Assembly: GCA_964615765.1 (NCBI GenBank)
Contig: CAZTQN010000017.1
Coordinates: 1-64,000, forward strand
Reading direction: 5' to 3'
Source of the DNA: CAZTQN01 sp964615765
GTDB lineage: Bacteria; Planctomycetota; Phycisphaerae; Phycisphaerales; UBA1924
DNA length: 64,000 nt
In this document: piece after piece, positions 35,013 to 43,685 of the stretch
Layout of the letters: every line of letters starts with the position of its first letter
Position numbering within the stretch: the stretch's first letter is position 1
Program-made: the position numbers and the translations under genes
Notes under the pieces: model-generated
What the model saw: only the letters and a program-made list of their open reading frames with translations
Told to the model about the DNA's origin: nothing
The model's database searches: none

Positions 35013-36503
35013 ATGCCGACCGATCCATCCGACCCGCGGCTGCCGCACGCCCATTCCACGCCCAGCCCCGATACCCCGCCCGGCCCCGCCCCAACCTCCG
35101 TCTCAATCACGCCCGCCGCCACCGCGCCCGACTCCACCACGCCCGACTCCACTACACCCGACTCGGCCGCGCCCGACGCACCAGCACCCGAGGCCGCATC
35201 AAGCGCACCCGCGCCCCCCTCCCCACTCGCCGCGGCGAGAGACCTCGCCCTCGCCACCCTCTGCGATCTGCTCCGCGATATCGAGCTCGCCCCGCGCGAG
35301 CGTCGCCTCGCCGCCGTCGGCGTCCTCCGCTACGCCGCCCAGGCCGAGCCGCGCCCCGCGCGACCTCCCGCCGCAGACCCCACCAACAACGACACCGACA
35401 ACGGCCCCGACGACGACGGCCCGGACGATGACTCCGACCCCGACGACCCCGACGACCCCGACACCGACCCGTCCCCCGACTGCCTCGAAGACATCGACCC
35501 GGCCGACTTCGACCCACGCAACCCCGACCACGACCTCCCGCCGCGAAATCCCGTCGCGCCCGACGTCCACACCGACCCCGCCGCCGCCTACTGGCAAGGC
35601 TTCTGGGACAGCAAATCCAATAAGAGTGCAAACCCCCCGCTCACAATCTTCCCCTACAACCGCCCCCGCCGCTGCCCCGTCTTCAACCCCGACTACCCCG
35701 CGCCCCCCGGCAAGCGCCGCGCGCTCCACACCACGCGCCCCAACCTCCCCCACACCCACACGCACACACGCCCGCACTCGCGCTCACACACACGCCGCGG
35801 CCGCACGCTCCCACTGTTCGCGCGTCTCAGTCCTCGCCCATCGGCCGCGGGTACAACACCCAGTCACCCGTGTCCCGCTCCGGTCGCGGCTTGTCGTCGA
35901 ATCGCTCCGTCGCCGCGCGGTCCCCGTTCACCGGCCGGCGCCCGCCGTCGTCCTTCCCGTCCGTGCCGATCGAGTACACCAGCGCCCGCCCATCCTGCAC
36001 CACATACCGCACCGGCCGCTCGACCACCAGATCCATCGGCACCCGCGGCAGATACTCCGGCACCAGCGCGTCGAGCGTCTCCGGATACGCGCCCGCCCGC
36101 TCCTTGTAACTCTCCAGCGCGCACGCCGTCAGCACCGCCTGCCGCCGGAGCTCGAACACGTCCCGCGTCCAGAACACGCGCTCCGCGGTCGTTTCCTGCG
36201 ACCCCGCAAAGTCCGCGAAAATCCGCATCGGGCCCGTGCACATCGCCATCAGCGCCCGTTGCTCCTGCCCGCTCGTCCGCTCAGCGTGCCGATGCGGCGG
36301 CAACCCATCATCGCGCGCCAGCGCCTTCGCAAACCGATCCACCTGCTCCATCATCACCCGCCGCGACACGCCCAGCCCGGTCATCACCGGCAACACCGCT
36401 TTCCCGAGCGGCGCGTCGCCCGGCCTCGCCAGCCCGAAGTCGGCGTAGATGTTCGGCGTCTCCGAGTACACCATGTGCCCGTCGCCGCGCCCATCGTCCG
36501 TGA
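35013..36503 (+). CDS. Asp/Pro-rich low-complexity protein, 3' end uncertain
   Basis: A good ribosome site (AGGGGGG, 6 bases before the ATG) and an upstream promoter support the start. The first ~90 residues are Pro/Thr/Asp-rich with DSTTPDSTTPDS. A helical patch, LALATLCDLLRDIELAPRER, follows at about residues 74-95, then an acidic run rich in DDDGPDDD and DPDDPDD. The open frame continues to 36503, but from 35827 it lies antisense to a convincing gene, so the true end is probably earlier or the sequence carries a frameshift. Function unknown. Confidence 0.35.
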   Translation: MPTDPSDPRLPHAHSTPSPDTPPGPAPTSVSITPAATAPDSTTPDSTTPDSAAPDAPAPEAASSAPAPPSPLAAARDLALATLCDLLRDIELAPRERRLAAVGVLRYAAQAEPRPARPPAADPTNNDTDNGPDDDGPDDDSDPDDPDDPDTDPSPDCLEDIDPADFDPRNPDHDLPPRNPVAPDVHTDPAAAYWQGFWDSKSNKSANPPLTIFPYNRPRRCPVFNPDYPAPPGKRRALHTTRPNLPHTHTHTRPHSRSHTRRGRTLPLFARLSPRPSAAGTTPSHPCPAPVAACRRIAPSPRGPRSPAGARRRPSRPCRSSTPAPAHPAPHTAPAARPPDPSAPAADTPAPARRASPDTRPPAPCNSPARTPSAPPAAGARTRPASRTRAPRSFPATPQSPRKSASGPCTSPSAPVAPARSSAQRADAAATHHRAPAPSQTDPPAPSSPAATRPARSSPATPLSRAARRPASPARSRRRCSASPSTPCARRRAHRP

Positions 36504-37683
36504 ACACGCGCTGCACCATGTCGACGTACACGACCCGCTCGAACTCGGCGTTGACCGAAAGCCGCCCGCCGCCGAAGCCGGCGAAGCGGTGCGCGATCTC
36601 CTTCCGCGCCGCCGCGTCAAACACGCCCGGTCGCGCCAGCATCTCCAGCATCTCGTTCGCCGCCGCCGTCGCGATCGCCACCCCCACCAGATGACTGATC
36701 AGAAACGGATCCTTCACGGCCTGCTCCGCCATGCCCAGCATGGCCTCCAGGTCCTCCATCACCCGCTCGCGATCGCCCGCCTCCGCCGCCACCCGCATGC
36801 TCACGACGAGCGCCCGCGTGAACGCCCGCATCTCACCCAAGTACGGCAGCAGCACGCCCACCATCACCGGGTTCTCTTGCTCCTCCTCATACACCACGTC
36901 GGCAATGCCCGCCAACTTGATCTCGTTGTACTCCCGATCGACCGCGTTGCTGTACACATACCCCAAGACCGGCCGCTTCGCCCCCTCGCGCACCAGCGCG
37001 AGCGCGTCGGCGTGCTCGGCGACGTACGCCTTCGCCAGCGGCCACTCCGCGTCTCCCGGGCGCGTGGGCCAGCGCACGCTCGACTTCCGCAGCCACTCCG
37101 GCGCACTGCCGAAGGCGCGGACCGCTTCGAGGTACGCCGCCCACGCGCGCTGCTCCCGCGGCGTCTCGAGCGTCGGCCTGTTCATTTCCGCCGCGTAGTT
37201 GCGCCGGATCGTCGGCGAACCGAGATAGAACCGGGCCGCGAGGTAGCCGTAGGCGAGCACGAGCACCAGCAGCGCGACGCTGGCGCCCTGAAGCGCTCGC
37301 ACGAGTGCGCGGTACGCGGTCGGGCGGCCGCGCTTCTTCGCCGCGCGGATCAGGCCCGCGGCTTGCCGCGCGTCGCCAAAACGCTCAACGAGTTCGCGTG
37401 CCGGCGCGCCGCGCTCGATCCCCTCGGCGAAGTGCGAGCACAGTTCTCGCGCGACTTCCTCGCGCTCGCTCGGCCACAGGCGCGTCCGGGCCGTGACCTC
37501 CTGCACTTTGGCGACGATCTCGGGCGGCAGCCCGGACCGCGCGATGCGCTCGTCGATGGCCCGCTGGCCCATCCGGCCGCGCATCCACGGCATCAGCACA
37601 GCGGCGAGCGTCGGACGCACCGTCCGCGGCCACACCGTTCTGCTCATGACCGAGCCGCCGCCGCCGTCTTGCGGAGTGCTCAT
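35827..37683 (-). CDS. Membrane protein with PadR-associated N-terminal domain
   Basis: A 618-residue product. Residues 40-110 form a helical domain with FAEGIERGAPARELVERFGD, like the DUF1700/HAAS-type domains found next to PadR regulators. One transmembrane segment (ASVALLVLVLAYGYLAARFY) follows. The remaining ~470 residues are a large extracytoplasmic domain with helical repeats and a late AYPETLDALVPEYLPRVPMD, a pilin-like or processing-like stretch common in planctomycete proteins. The ATG at 37683 overlaps the PadR gene stop, so the two are co-expressed. Role unknown. Confidence 0.75.
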   Translation of the reverse strand: MSTPQDGGGGSVMSRTVWPRTVRPTLAAVLMPWMRGRMGQRAIDERIARSGLPPEIVAKVQEVTARTRLWPSEREEVARELCSHFAEGIERGAPARELVERFGDARQAAGLIRAAKKRGRPTAYRALVRALQGASVALLVLVLAYGYLAARFYLGSPTIRRNYAAEMNRPTLETPREQRAWAAYLEAVRAFGSAPEWLRKSSVRWPTRPGDAEWPLAKAYVAEHADALALVREGAKRPVLGYVYSNAVDREYNEIKLAGIADVVYEEEQENPVMVGVLLPYLGEMRAFTRALVVSMRVAAEAGDRERVMEDLEAMLGMAEQAVKDPFLISHLVGVAIATAAANEMLEMLARPGVFDAAARKEIAHRFAGFGGGRLSVNAEFERVVYVDMVQRVFTDDGRGDGHMVYSETPNIYADFGLARPGDAPLGKAVLPVMTGLGVSRRVMMEQVDRFAKALARDDGLPPHRHAERTSGQEQRALMAMCTGPMRIFADFAGSQETTAERVFWTRDVFELRRQAVLTACALESYKERAGAYPETLDALVPEYLPRVPMDLVVERPVRYVVQDGRALVYSIGTDGKDDGGRRPVNGDRAATERFDDKPRPERDTGDWVLYPRPMGED

Positions 37684-38045
37684 CGCGCACCCCCCACACT
37701 TCCGGCGAGCGATGGCGTGGAGATCACACCGAGCTGCGCGAGCGCCGCCGTCAGGCGCTGGAACTGCTCGGCGTCCTTGGCCAGGCGCGTCTTGCCCTTG
37801 CTGGTGAGCTGGTAGTACTTGCGTTCGCGCCCCTGCTCGCTCTCGCGCCACACGCCCTTGATGAGGCCCTGGGCCTCAAGGTTGTAGAGCATCGGGTAGA
37901 GCGTGCTCTGCCCCATGTCGAGCACGCCGCGGGTCTGCTTGGCGATCTGCTCGACAAGCTCGTACCCGTACATTTCCTGGCGTTCCAGCAGCTTGAGCAC
38001 GGCCACCGGCCCAGCGCCACGCATCAGTTCACGCTCAACCCGCAT
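37680..38045 (-). CDS. PadR-family transcriptional regulator
   Basis: A 121-residue winged-helix regulator: MRVERELMRGAGPVAVLKLL, the PadR signature MYGYELVEQIAKQTRG and GQSTLYPMLYNLEAQGLIKG, then the wing REREYYxLT-like RERKYYQLTSKGKTRL. It should control its own operon with the downstream membrane protein, whose start overlaps its stop. Confidence 0.92.
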   Translation of the reverse strand: MRVERELMRGAGPVAVLKLLERQEMYGYELVEQIAKQTRGVLDMGQSTLYPMLYNLEAQGLIKGVWRESEQGRERKYYQLTSKGKTRLAKDAEQFQRLTAALAQLGVISTPSLAGSVGGAR

Positions 38046-38376
38046 CGTGGATCCCCTGAAAGTCTGGCGTAGGGACAGTTGGTTGCTGTGCCATACTATG
38101 GCTCACAGAGCATACGGGCGGCGGTTGGATCGGTTGCGGCGAATCCCAGGAAAATCTGATCGGCCGGTTCGCAGAGTGTGGTTTCATGGGCGCCACACCA
38201 CGTGGATTGCTGAACGACGAGGGTCGCGAACGCCACCATTGACATGCGGTGTTTGTGGGCTAAAGATTGTCCGTCCCTCGTTAGGCCCAACTCGGCACAA
38301 CGTGCGCCGGTCGGGCTGTCGTAGGGGCTACATCAGGCGGCGATCTCATTGCGAGTCGCTTGCCAAGGAGCTTTCG
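38046..38376. other. Intergenic region between PadR and AIPR genes
   Basis: About 330 bases between divergent genes, less GC-rich than its left side. It holds a possible weak promoter for the AIPR gene, TTGACA at 38239 with TAAAGA 16 bases later. The GC-skew switch of the window falls around here. No DnaA-box cluster was recognised. Confidence 0.45.
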
Positions 38377-39594
38377 ATGACGACGCTTCGATTTTCGACG
38401 CAACAGTTCCGTTCCATCCCGTCACCCGCGGGCGGCAGCGAGAGCCGTATCGGGTTCTTCTTCACCAAAGCTGCGACGGTCCCGCCCGACCTCTTCGAAT
38501 GGCGGGATGTCAACCCGCGTGAGGTCAGCCGGGGAAGCCAGGTCTATAGCAGCATCCGCGAGACGCTGGTCAATGAGCCGGCACGCTTTCACGAGCGCAA
38601 TCGCGGCATCACCATCGTCGCGAAGGATCTTGTCTTCGACGACAAGAAGAAAGAGGTTCTTCTCACGCTGGACAACAAGCAGCTGCACGGTGTGGTCGAC
38701 GGAGCTCACACCTTGGACGCGGTTCTCAACGTGCAAAAAGACCCGCCCGACGATGGCTGGCCGGCGTTCGTCTTTGTCAAGGTTTTTGTTGGAGTCGACC
38801 CCGATCAGATCGCGGAGATCGCGGGCGGCTTGAATACAAGCCAACAGGTCGACCTCAAGAGCCTGGAGAACCTCCGAGAACACTTCAGCGAACTCCAACG
38901 CGTACTGGAGTCCGAGCCGTACGCAAATCAAATCGCTTACAAGATGAACGAAAAGAAACCGATCGACGTCCGCGAGATTCTCTACTACCTTGCTGTGTTC
39001 GACTGTACCGAGTACAACGAGAAGAAGCACCCTGTCGCACTGTTCGGGCGGAAAGAGGGCATTGTTCGCCGCTTCGCCGAACAGGCACAGGCGGCAGAAG
39101 ATCGCGCCAAAATTGTCCGGGCGCCAAAGGTCCACGACTCGTTTAGCATCCTGATCCGCCACGCCCCTGACATTCTGAAGCTTCGCGACACCATCGAGGA
39201 GAAAGCGCTGGCACTTCCGGTGGGTCGATACAAGTCAGGAAAAGGGGTTCGCGTCCGGAGTGACACTCACAAGAAAAACCAACTCGCCTTTTCAGGCAAG
39301 TCGGTCAACGGAAAGATCCCGTTGGGGTGGATCATGCCGATGCTGGCGGGCTTCCGCGCGAATGTCGATTGGGATGAGAAGAAGGGCACCTTCCGCTGGA
39401 CGGTGCCCCTTGACGAGCTTGTTGAATCCTGCATCAACGGGCTGGTCCAGGGAATCCAAGAGGTTCACCAGCAGGAGAACAGCAGGCCCGAGTACGTCGG
39501 GCGTAACGCGCTGTCATGGCGACTGAGCTACAACACTGTGGCTCAGGCCATCCTGCAATGGCAACTGTTACGGGCCCAAAGTCGCACCAAGTAG
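38377..39594 (+). CDS. AIPR-like (abortive-infection phage-resistance) protein
   Basis: A 405-residue protein. The segment RFHERNRGITIVAKDLVF, then LHGVVDGAHTLDAVLNVQ, and AGGLNTSQQVDLKSLENLRE corresponds to AIPR-family landmarks (NxGIT, xVxGxxT, N-S-Q). AIPR proteins were named after an abortive-infection phage defence gene; the mechanism is not well defined. AAGGAG lies 6 bases before the ATG at 38377. It is a lone gene with lower GC than the flanks, like a small insertion. Some AIPR relatives accompany restriction systems, but no methylase is near. Confidence 0.68.
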   Translation: MTTLRFSTQQFRSIPSPAGGSESRIGFFFTKAATVPPDLFEWRDVNPREVSRGSQVYSSIRETLVNEPARFHERNRGITIVAKDLVFDDKKKEVLLTLDNKQLHGVVDGAHTLDAVLNVQKDPPDDGWPAFVFVKVFVGVDPDQIAEIAGGLNTSQQVDLKSLENLREHFSELQRVLESEPYANQIAYKMNEKKPIDVREILYYLAVFDCTEYNEKKHPVALFGRKEGIVRRFAEQAQAAEDRAKIVRAPKVHDSFSILIRHAPDILKLRDTIEEKALALPVGRYKSGKGVRVRSDTHKKNQLAFSGKSVNGKIPLGWIMPMLAGFRANVDWDEKKGTFRWTVPLDELVESCINGLVQGIQEVHQQENSRPEYVGRNALSWRLSYNTVAQAILQWQLLRAQSRTK

Positions 39595-39695
39595 CATCAG
39601 AAGCGCGCAGGCGGGCAAGGGCCGAAAGCCGCCTGCGCCCTTTCCGGCAGATTGGGCTCGGTGGCACTGCTACCCCGTGCCACCGTCGCCCGCCC

Positions 39696-40742
39696 TCAGC
39701 AGCCGACGAACCACTCGGCCATGAAGTCGAAGATGTCTTGGACGGTGACGACGTTGTCGGCGTTGAAGTCGCCGGCGGTGCCGGGGGCGAAGTAGGCGGC
39801 GAGGAAGTCGAAGAAGTCCTGGACGCTGACGGCGCCGGAGTCGTTGACGTCGGCGCGGCATTGCAAGCGGGAGACGCGGAAGCCCCAGTCCCATTCTTCG
39901 GTCGTGACGGGGAGCGTGATTCTCGACCATGACTCGAGGCCGTCGTCGTCGTTGAAGGATCCGCCGCGGATGATGCGGGCGAACAGTTGGAACTGAGGGA
40001 AGTTCTCGATCGACTCGGTCCATTCGTAGAGGTTGGCGGCCATGTCGAAGGCGCCGTGGAAGTTGGGGGCGTACTGCGCGACCGGAACGGGGAAAGACCC
40101 GCCGTAGTTCGCGTTTTCGAACGTCGGGATGGTGTTGCTGGAGGTCGGGTAGAGCCAGTAGTTGTCGGTGTCGCCGCCTTGGTTGGCGGGCTGGAAATAG
40201 GCGGCCTTGTACCACTCGTTCTCGCTGGTGACGGCCCATTTCCAGCCGGGGTTGCGGACGATGGTGTTGGCGGCGATCCCGCTGGGGGTGAGGGTGTAGG
40301 CGCCGTCTTCGGTGGTGGCGGCGGTCTGGAGGCCGGTGGGCTGGCCGTTGTGGAGCCAGTTGGCGAAGCGGCAGGCGTCCCAGAAGGAGACGAAGTTCAC
40401 GGGGTAGGGAGCGGATTCCTCGCTGACGTGGTAGGTGTATGAGCCCGGAAGGCCGGAGCGAATGATGCCGCCGCCGGGCGTGACGATCGTCATGCCCAGG
40501 TTGTAAACGCCGAAGGTGTCGGTGCGTGCGACGGCGTTGAGGAAGGCGGTGTACTGACCTTGCGTGACTTCGGTGGTGCCGATGCGGTAGACGTAGGTGA
40601 CGGCGCCGAGCCCGGTGGAGGCGTCGGGCGCGTTGCCGGGGTTGCCGATGCGCACGGTGGGGACGGTGATCTGCCCGGCGGCGACGCTTGCGGCGCAAGC
40701 AACCATGATCGCGCTGGCGGTGAGACTGTTCCGAACACTCAT
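39696..40742 (-). CDS. Secreted SUMF1/FGE-fold protein with dockerin-like tail
   Basis: A 348-residue product with signal peptide (LTASAIMVACAASVAAGQ). The formylglycine-generating-enzyme fold is clear: GTTEVTQGQYTAFLNAV, VNFVSFWDACRFANWLHN, NEWYKAAYF, LYEWTESI, IIRGGSFN. The catalytic cysteines of true FGE are missing after RGGSF, so it is probably not a sulfatase-activating enzyme. The C-terminus holds two dockerin-like repeats, DVNDSGAVSVQDFFDFLAAY and DFNADNVVTVQDIFDFMAEW. Possible role in surface binding. Confidence 0.85.
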   Translation of the reverse strand: MSVRNSLTASAIMVACAASVAAGQITVPTVRIGNPGNAPDASTGLGAVTYVYRIGTTEVTQGQYTAFLNAVARTDTFGVYNLGMTIVTPGGGIIRSGLPGSYTYHVSEESAPYPVNFVSFWDACRFANWLHNGQPTGLQTAATTEDGAYTLTPSGIAANTIVRNPGWKWAVTSENEWYKAAYFQPANQGGDTDNYWLYPTSSNTIPTFENANYGGSFPVPVAQYAPNFHGAFDMAANLYEWTESIENFPQFQLFARIIRGGSFNDDDGLESWSRITLPVTTEEWDWGFRVSRLQCRADVNDSGAVSVQDFFDFLAAYFAPGTAGDFNADNVVTVQDIFDFMAEWFVGC

Positions 40743-40771
40743 CGCTGAAGTACTCCGGTGGTTGATGATGC

Positions 40772-41449
40772 TCAAGCGTGGCGGCGGCGGCGGCGCGTCA
40801 TGGCCGCGGCGGCGCAGACGACGAGCGCGCCGGCGCCGGGCGCGGGGACGATCTCGTAGACGTATTGGATCTGCAGTGCGCCGCCCATCTGCACGCGGGG
40901 CTGGGTCCACTCGAGCGACGAGGACAGCGGCGGGCGCGTGAGGTTGGCGGTGAAGACCGAGGAACGGGTGACCGTGGCGTCGGTGGGCGAGGTCCACGCC
41001 GAGAGGTTGCCGGCCGCCGCGACGATCGGGGCTTCGAGTTCGAAGCGGAACATGCGCACGGAATCCGGGAGCAGGGCCGATTCGGACTGCGCGTCCGAGC
41101 CGAAGGCGCTGAACTGTCCGTCCGGGAGGGAACCGTTGAAGCCCGCGGCGAACTGCAGCGTGAAGGGGATGACGAAGACGTCGACGTTGCGGGCGCTGGT
41201 CTCGGCGGTTAGCAGCACGGTGCCGCTGAGTTGGACGTCGGTGAGGACGCGGGTGCCGCCCTGCGTGTTGAAGAGCGGGACCAGATAGTCGAAGGGCACA
41301 TCGCCCGAGAAGTCGTTGAGTGTGGCGCTGAAGGACGTGAACCGAGTTTCGACAGCGGCGTTGGCCGCACCGGCCAATCCGCCGAGGCCGACACCCACCG
41401 ACACTGCTGACATCACCGCCGCCGCCGTCGAACGCACCGCACCACGCAT
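40772..41449 (-). CDS. Secreted protein with PEP-CTERM-like anchor
   Basis: A 225-residue product: signal peptide (VGVGLGGLAGAANAAVE), a beta-rich middle (about residues 30-195), and a C-terminal VPAPGAGALVVCAAAAMTRR-RRR sequence. This proline-rich motif, hydrophobic stretch and Arg cluster is the layout of PEP-CTERM/exosortase-type sorting signals. Role unknown; it is probably exported and processed. Confidence 0.72.
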   Translation of the reverse strand: MRGAVRSTAAAVMSAVSVGVGLGGLAGAANAAVETRFTSFSATLNDFSGDVPFDYLVPLFNTQGGTRVLTDVQLSGTVLLTAETSARNVDVFVIPFTLQFAAGFNGSLPDGQFSAFGSDAQSESALLPDSVRMFRFELEAPIVAAAGNLSAWTSPTDATVTRSSVFTANLTRPPLSSSLEWTQPRVQMGGALQIQYVYEIVPAPGAGALVVCAAAAMTRRRRRHA

Positions 41450-41527
41450 CGGGCTTTCTCCCTCTCACGAGCCCGCCTTTCGGCGGGTCTTCCCCCGATT
41501 CCCCGCCCCAATATACACCACGTCCGA

Positions 41528-42622
41528 TCAAACGCCCGCGAAGAAGGCGGCGAGAAAATCGAAGACATCTTGAACGGTCGCTTCGCCCGAATCGTTCACG
41601 TCACTGACCAGTCGACGGGTGAGAACCAGGCCGACGCGTGAGCGCAAGGTGGCGCACGAACTGAGCAGTTGTGCTTGGTACGCGCCGGCGTCGGCGAGGC
41701 GGGCGTCCAAGATGGTGAGGACGCCGGTGGTGGGATCGATGGAGACGCGGCCGGAGGGGCCTTCGTCGAGGACGGGCTGGCCGTCGCGGGTCCAGGACCA
41801 GGTGCCGATGGGGAAGCCGGGGGTGATGCCGGGGTTGAGGACGGCGGCCGCACGCGGCTGGCCGGGGCCGGGGGAGCCGGTCTGGACGGAGACGAAGTCG
41901 ACGGGCGTGACGACGCGACCGGGGCCGACGGCGGTGACCGGCAGGGCGGTCTGGAACGCCAACAGCCCGCAGGGCTGGGCGATCCCCAGCGTGTACTGGT
42001 AGCGGCGGCCGGGCACGCCGGTGGTATCGAAGAACCCGACCGTCGCGCCGGTGGTCCGCGTGATCTCTTGCGAGTCGCTCGGGTCGTCGACATTCACGCG
42101 GATCAGCGTCATGACCCCTTGCGATCCGAAGCCTTGCGCCGGCACTTCGGGCGGAAGGTTCCAAGACACGAAGGTCTGGTTGCACTGCGCGAACACGACG
42201 CGGAGGTTGACCGACGCGGCGGTGATGCCGGGCGAGACGAGCGGTTCGGAGGTGAAGAGCTGGCCGCAGAACAGGTTGGATCCGCGGGCGACGAGCCAGT
42301 AGGTGTACGAGCTGCCGGCGTCGACGGTGGTGTCGGTGAAGGTGCGGAAGCCGGAGTCCGAGAGTGCGGTCGTCACCGTTCCGATGAGCGAGGCTGCGGC
42401 AAAGACGCCGGAGGTGTCGTTGGCGGGGCTGCGGCGGATCTCGACGCTGGTGGTCGGCCCGTTGAGGGTGAACTGGATGTCGCGGCGGCAGAGGCCGCGG
42501 GTGACGGTGAATCCGGTCGGGACGCCGGGGCACTGCGCGAGCGCGGTGGTTGGCGCCACGAGCACTGCGAACAAGGCGATCACCCCAACAACCGCCGCCC
42601 AGGACCGTGAGAACGTAGCCAT
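41528..42622 (-). CDS. Secreted Ig-like/fibronectin-like protein with dockerin-like end
   Basis: A 364-residue product. A signal peptide (VGVIALFAVLVAPTTALAQ) is followed by beta-sandwich regions: a fibronectin-like part (FTDTTVDAGSSYTYWLVARG) and an Ig-like part with GTWSWTRDGQPVLDEGPSGR and DAGAYQAQLLSSCATLRS. It ends with a single dockerin-like repeat, VSDVNDSGEATVQDVFDFLA, shared with the gene at 39696. Presumably a surface or secreted adhesion-type protein. Confidence 0.75.
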   Translation of the reverse strand: MATFSRSWAAVVGVIALFAVLVAPTTALAQCPGVPTGFTVTRGLCRRDIQFTLNGPTTSVEIRRSPANDTSGVFAAASLIGTVTTALSDSGFRTFTDTTVDAGSSYTYWLVARGSNLFCGQLFTSEPLVSPGITAASVNLRVVFAQCNQTFVSWNLPPEVPAQGFGSQGVMTLIRVNVDDPSDSQEITRTTGATVGFFDTTGVPGRRYQYTLGIAQPCGLLAFQTALPVTAVGPGRVVTPVDFVSVQTGSPGPGQPRAAAVLNPGITPGFPIGTWSWTRDGQPVLDEGPSGRVSIDPTTGVLTILDARLADAGAYQAQLLSSCATLRSRVGLVLTRRLVSDVNDSGEATVQDVFDFLAAFFAGV

Positions 42623-42670
42623 CGCGCACCTCCGCTTCGACGGTCAATCCGTCGGGGGCGCGGCGGGCTA

Positions 42671-43477
42671 TCACGGTGTGCGACGGAATCTTGTGAAGAG
42701 GGCGATGACGGCGAGGGCGAGGCCGGCGGCGGGGGCCGGGACAGGGACGGCTTCGAGGCGGAAGTCGTCGTAGACGACGCGTGGGATGCCGTCGCTGCCG
42801 AGGAAACTGATGGCGAGGTATTTGCCGGCGAGCTGGGGCGGGAGGATGTCTGGCGCGGTGTACGAGATGGAGAAGGGCTGCATGACGCCGAACTGAGCGC
42901 GGCGGATGATCGAGCCGCTGGGGACGCGGGCGAGCATCTCAACGCCGGGGGTGCTGGGCGTGATGAAGGTGGAGAGGTCTGGGGCGGCGAGGAGTTGGAG
43001 GAGGGGCGTGTATTCGCTGTCGGTGATGCCGATGCCGGCGAGGAAGGTGAGCGTGTAGACGGTGGAGGGTTGGAGTTGGACGTTGAGAGTCTGCTGCATG
43101 ACGGCCGCTTGCGCGACGGCGACGGAGGCGCCGGAGTAGCCGGTCATCCAGGGCTGGCCGGCGAACTGGACCGCGGGGTTGAGGACGCCGGCGAGTCCGC
43201 CGGTGGCGGGGGAGACGGTGCGCCAGCCGGGGACGCGGACGCCGGATTGCGGCGTGTTTACGCCGGGGCTGAAGGGGCTTTGCCAGCGGGTGGAGACGAG
43301 TGTTTCGGGGAGGCCGCTGCCTTGGGGGACGCCGCCGGCGCCGTTGGTTTGTTCGCCGGGGCGGAGGGAGACGTTGAGGTCTTCGAAGCCGGGGTTGACG
43401 ATCGGGAGGATCTCGGCGTGTGCGGTGGCGACGGCGAGAAGGCTGAGCAGACACCAACGAGCGGACGGCGTGCGCAT
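42671..43477 (-). CDS. PEP-CTERM-like secreted protein
   Basis: A 268-residue product starting MRTPSARWCLLSLLAVATAH, a signal peptide, followed by LPIVNPGFEDLNVSLRPGEQ, the start of carbohydrate-binding-like beta sandwich domains in planctomycetes. The end, AVPVPAPAAGLALAVIALFT plus RFRR, is a PEP-CTERM-like anchor. Function unknown. Confidence 0.75.
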   Translation of the reverse strand: MRTPSARWCLLSLLAVATAHAEILPIVNPGFEDLNVSLRPGEQTNGAGGVPQGSGLPETLVSTRWQSPFSPGVNTPQSGVRVPGWRTVSPATGGLAGVLNPAVQFAGQPWMTGYSGASVAVAQAAVMQQTLNVQLQPSTVYTLTFLAGIGITDSEYTPLLQLLAAPDLSTFITPSTPGVEMLARVPSGSIIRRAQFGVMQPFSISYTAPDILPPQLAGKYLAISFLGSDGIPRVVYDDFRLEAVPVPAPAAGLALAVIALFTRFRRTP

Positions 43478-43591
43478 GCGGGGCGGCTCCGGTCTCTCGC
43501 TCCGCCGGGTTGTGGTGCCCGCCGCCCTTGGGCTGTGGGGCCCAGTGGTACTGTGCCACCGGTCGGGCGATCGGCCAGTGATCCTGACGGG

Positions 43592-43672
43592 AGGACGGCG
43601 GGAGGACGGGGGCGGGAGGACGGGGGCGGGAGGGCGGGGGCGGGAGGATGGGGGCGGGCGGGGCGGCAGCGG
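43592..43672. repeat. G-rich tandem repeat
   Basis: About six copies of GGGAGGACGGGGGC and variants ending GGGCGGGCGGGGCGG, immediately upstream of the GNAT gene. Rich in G-runs on the plus strand. Confidence 0.7.
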
Positions 43673-43685
43673 CAGATACTGAGGG

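Noticed and set aside
38046..38376. Origin with DnaA boxes
   Set aside because: No cluster of TTATCCACA-like boxes was found. The origin idea rests only on the skew switch and gene orientation.
39696..40742. Active formylglycine-generating enzyme
   Set aside because: The fold matches but the catalytic cysteines after RGGSF are missing.
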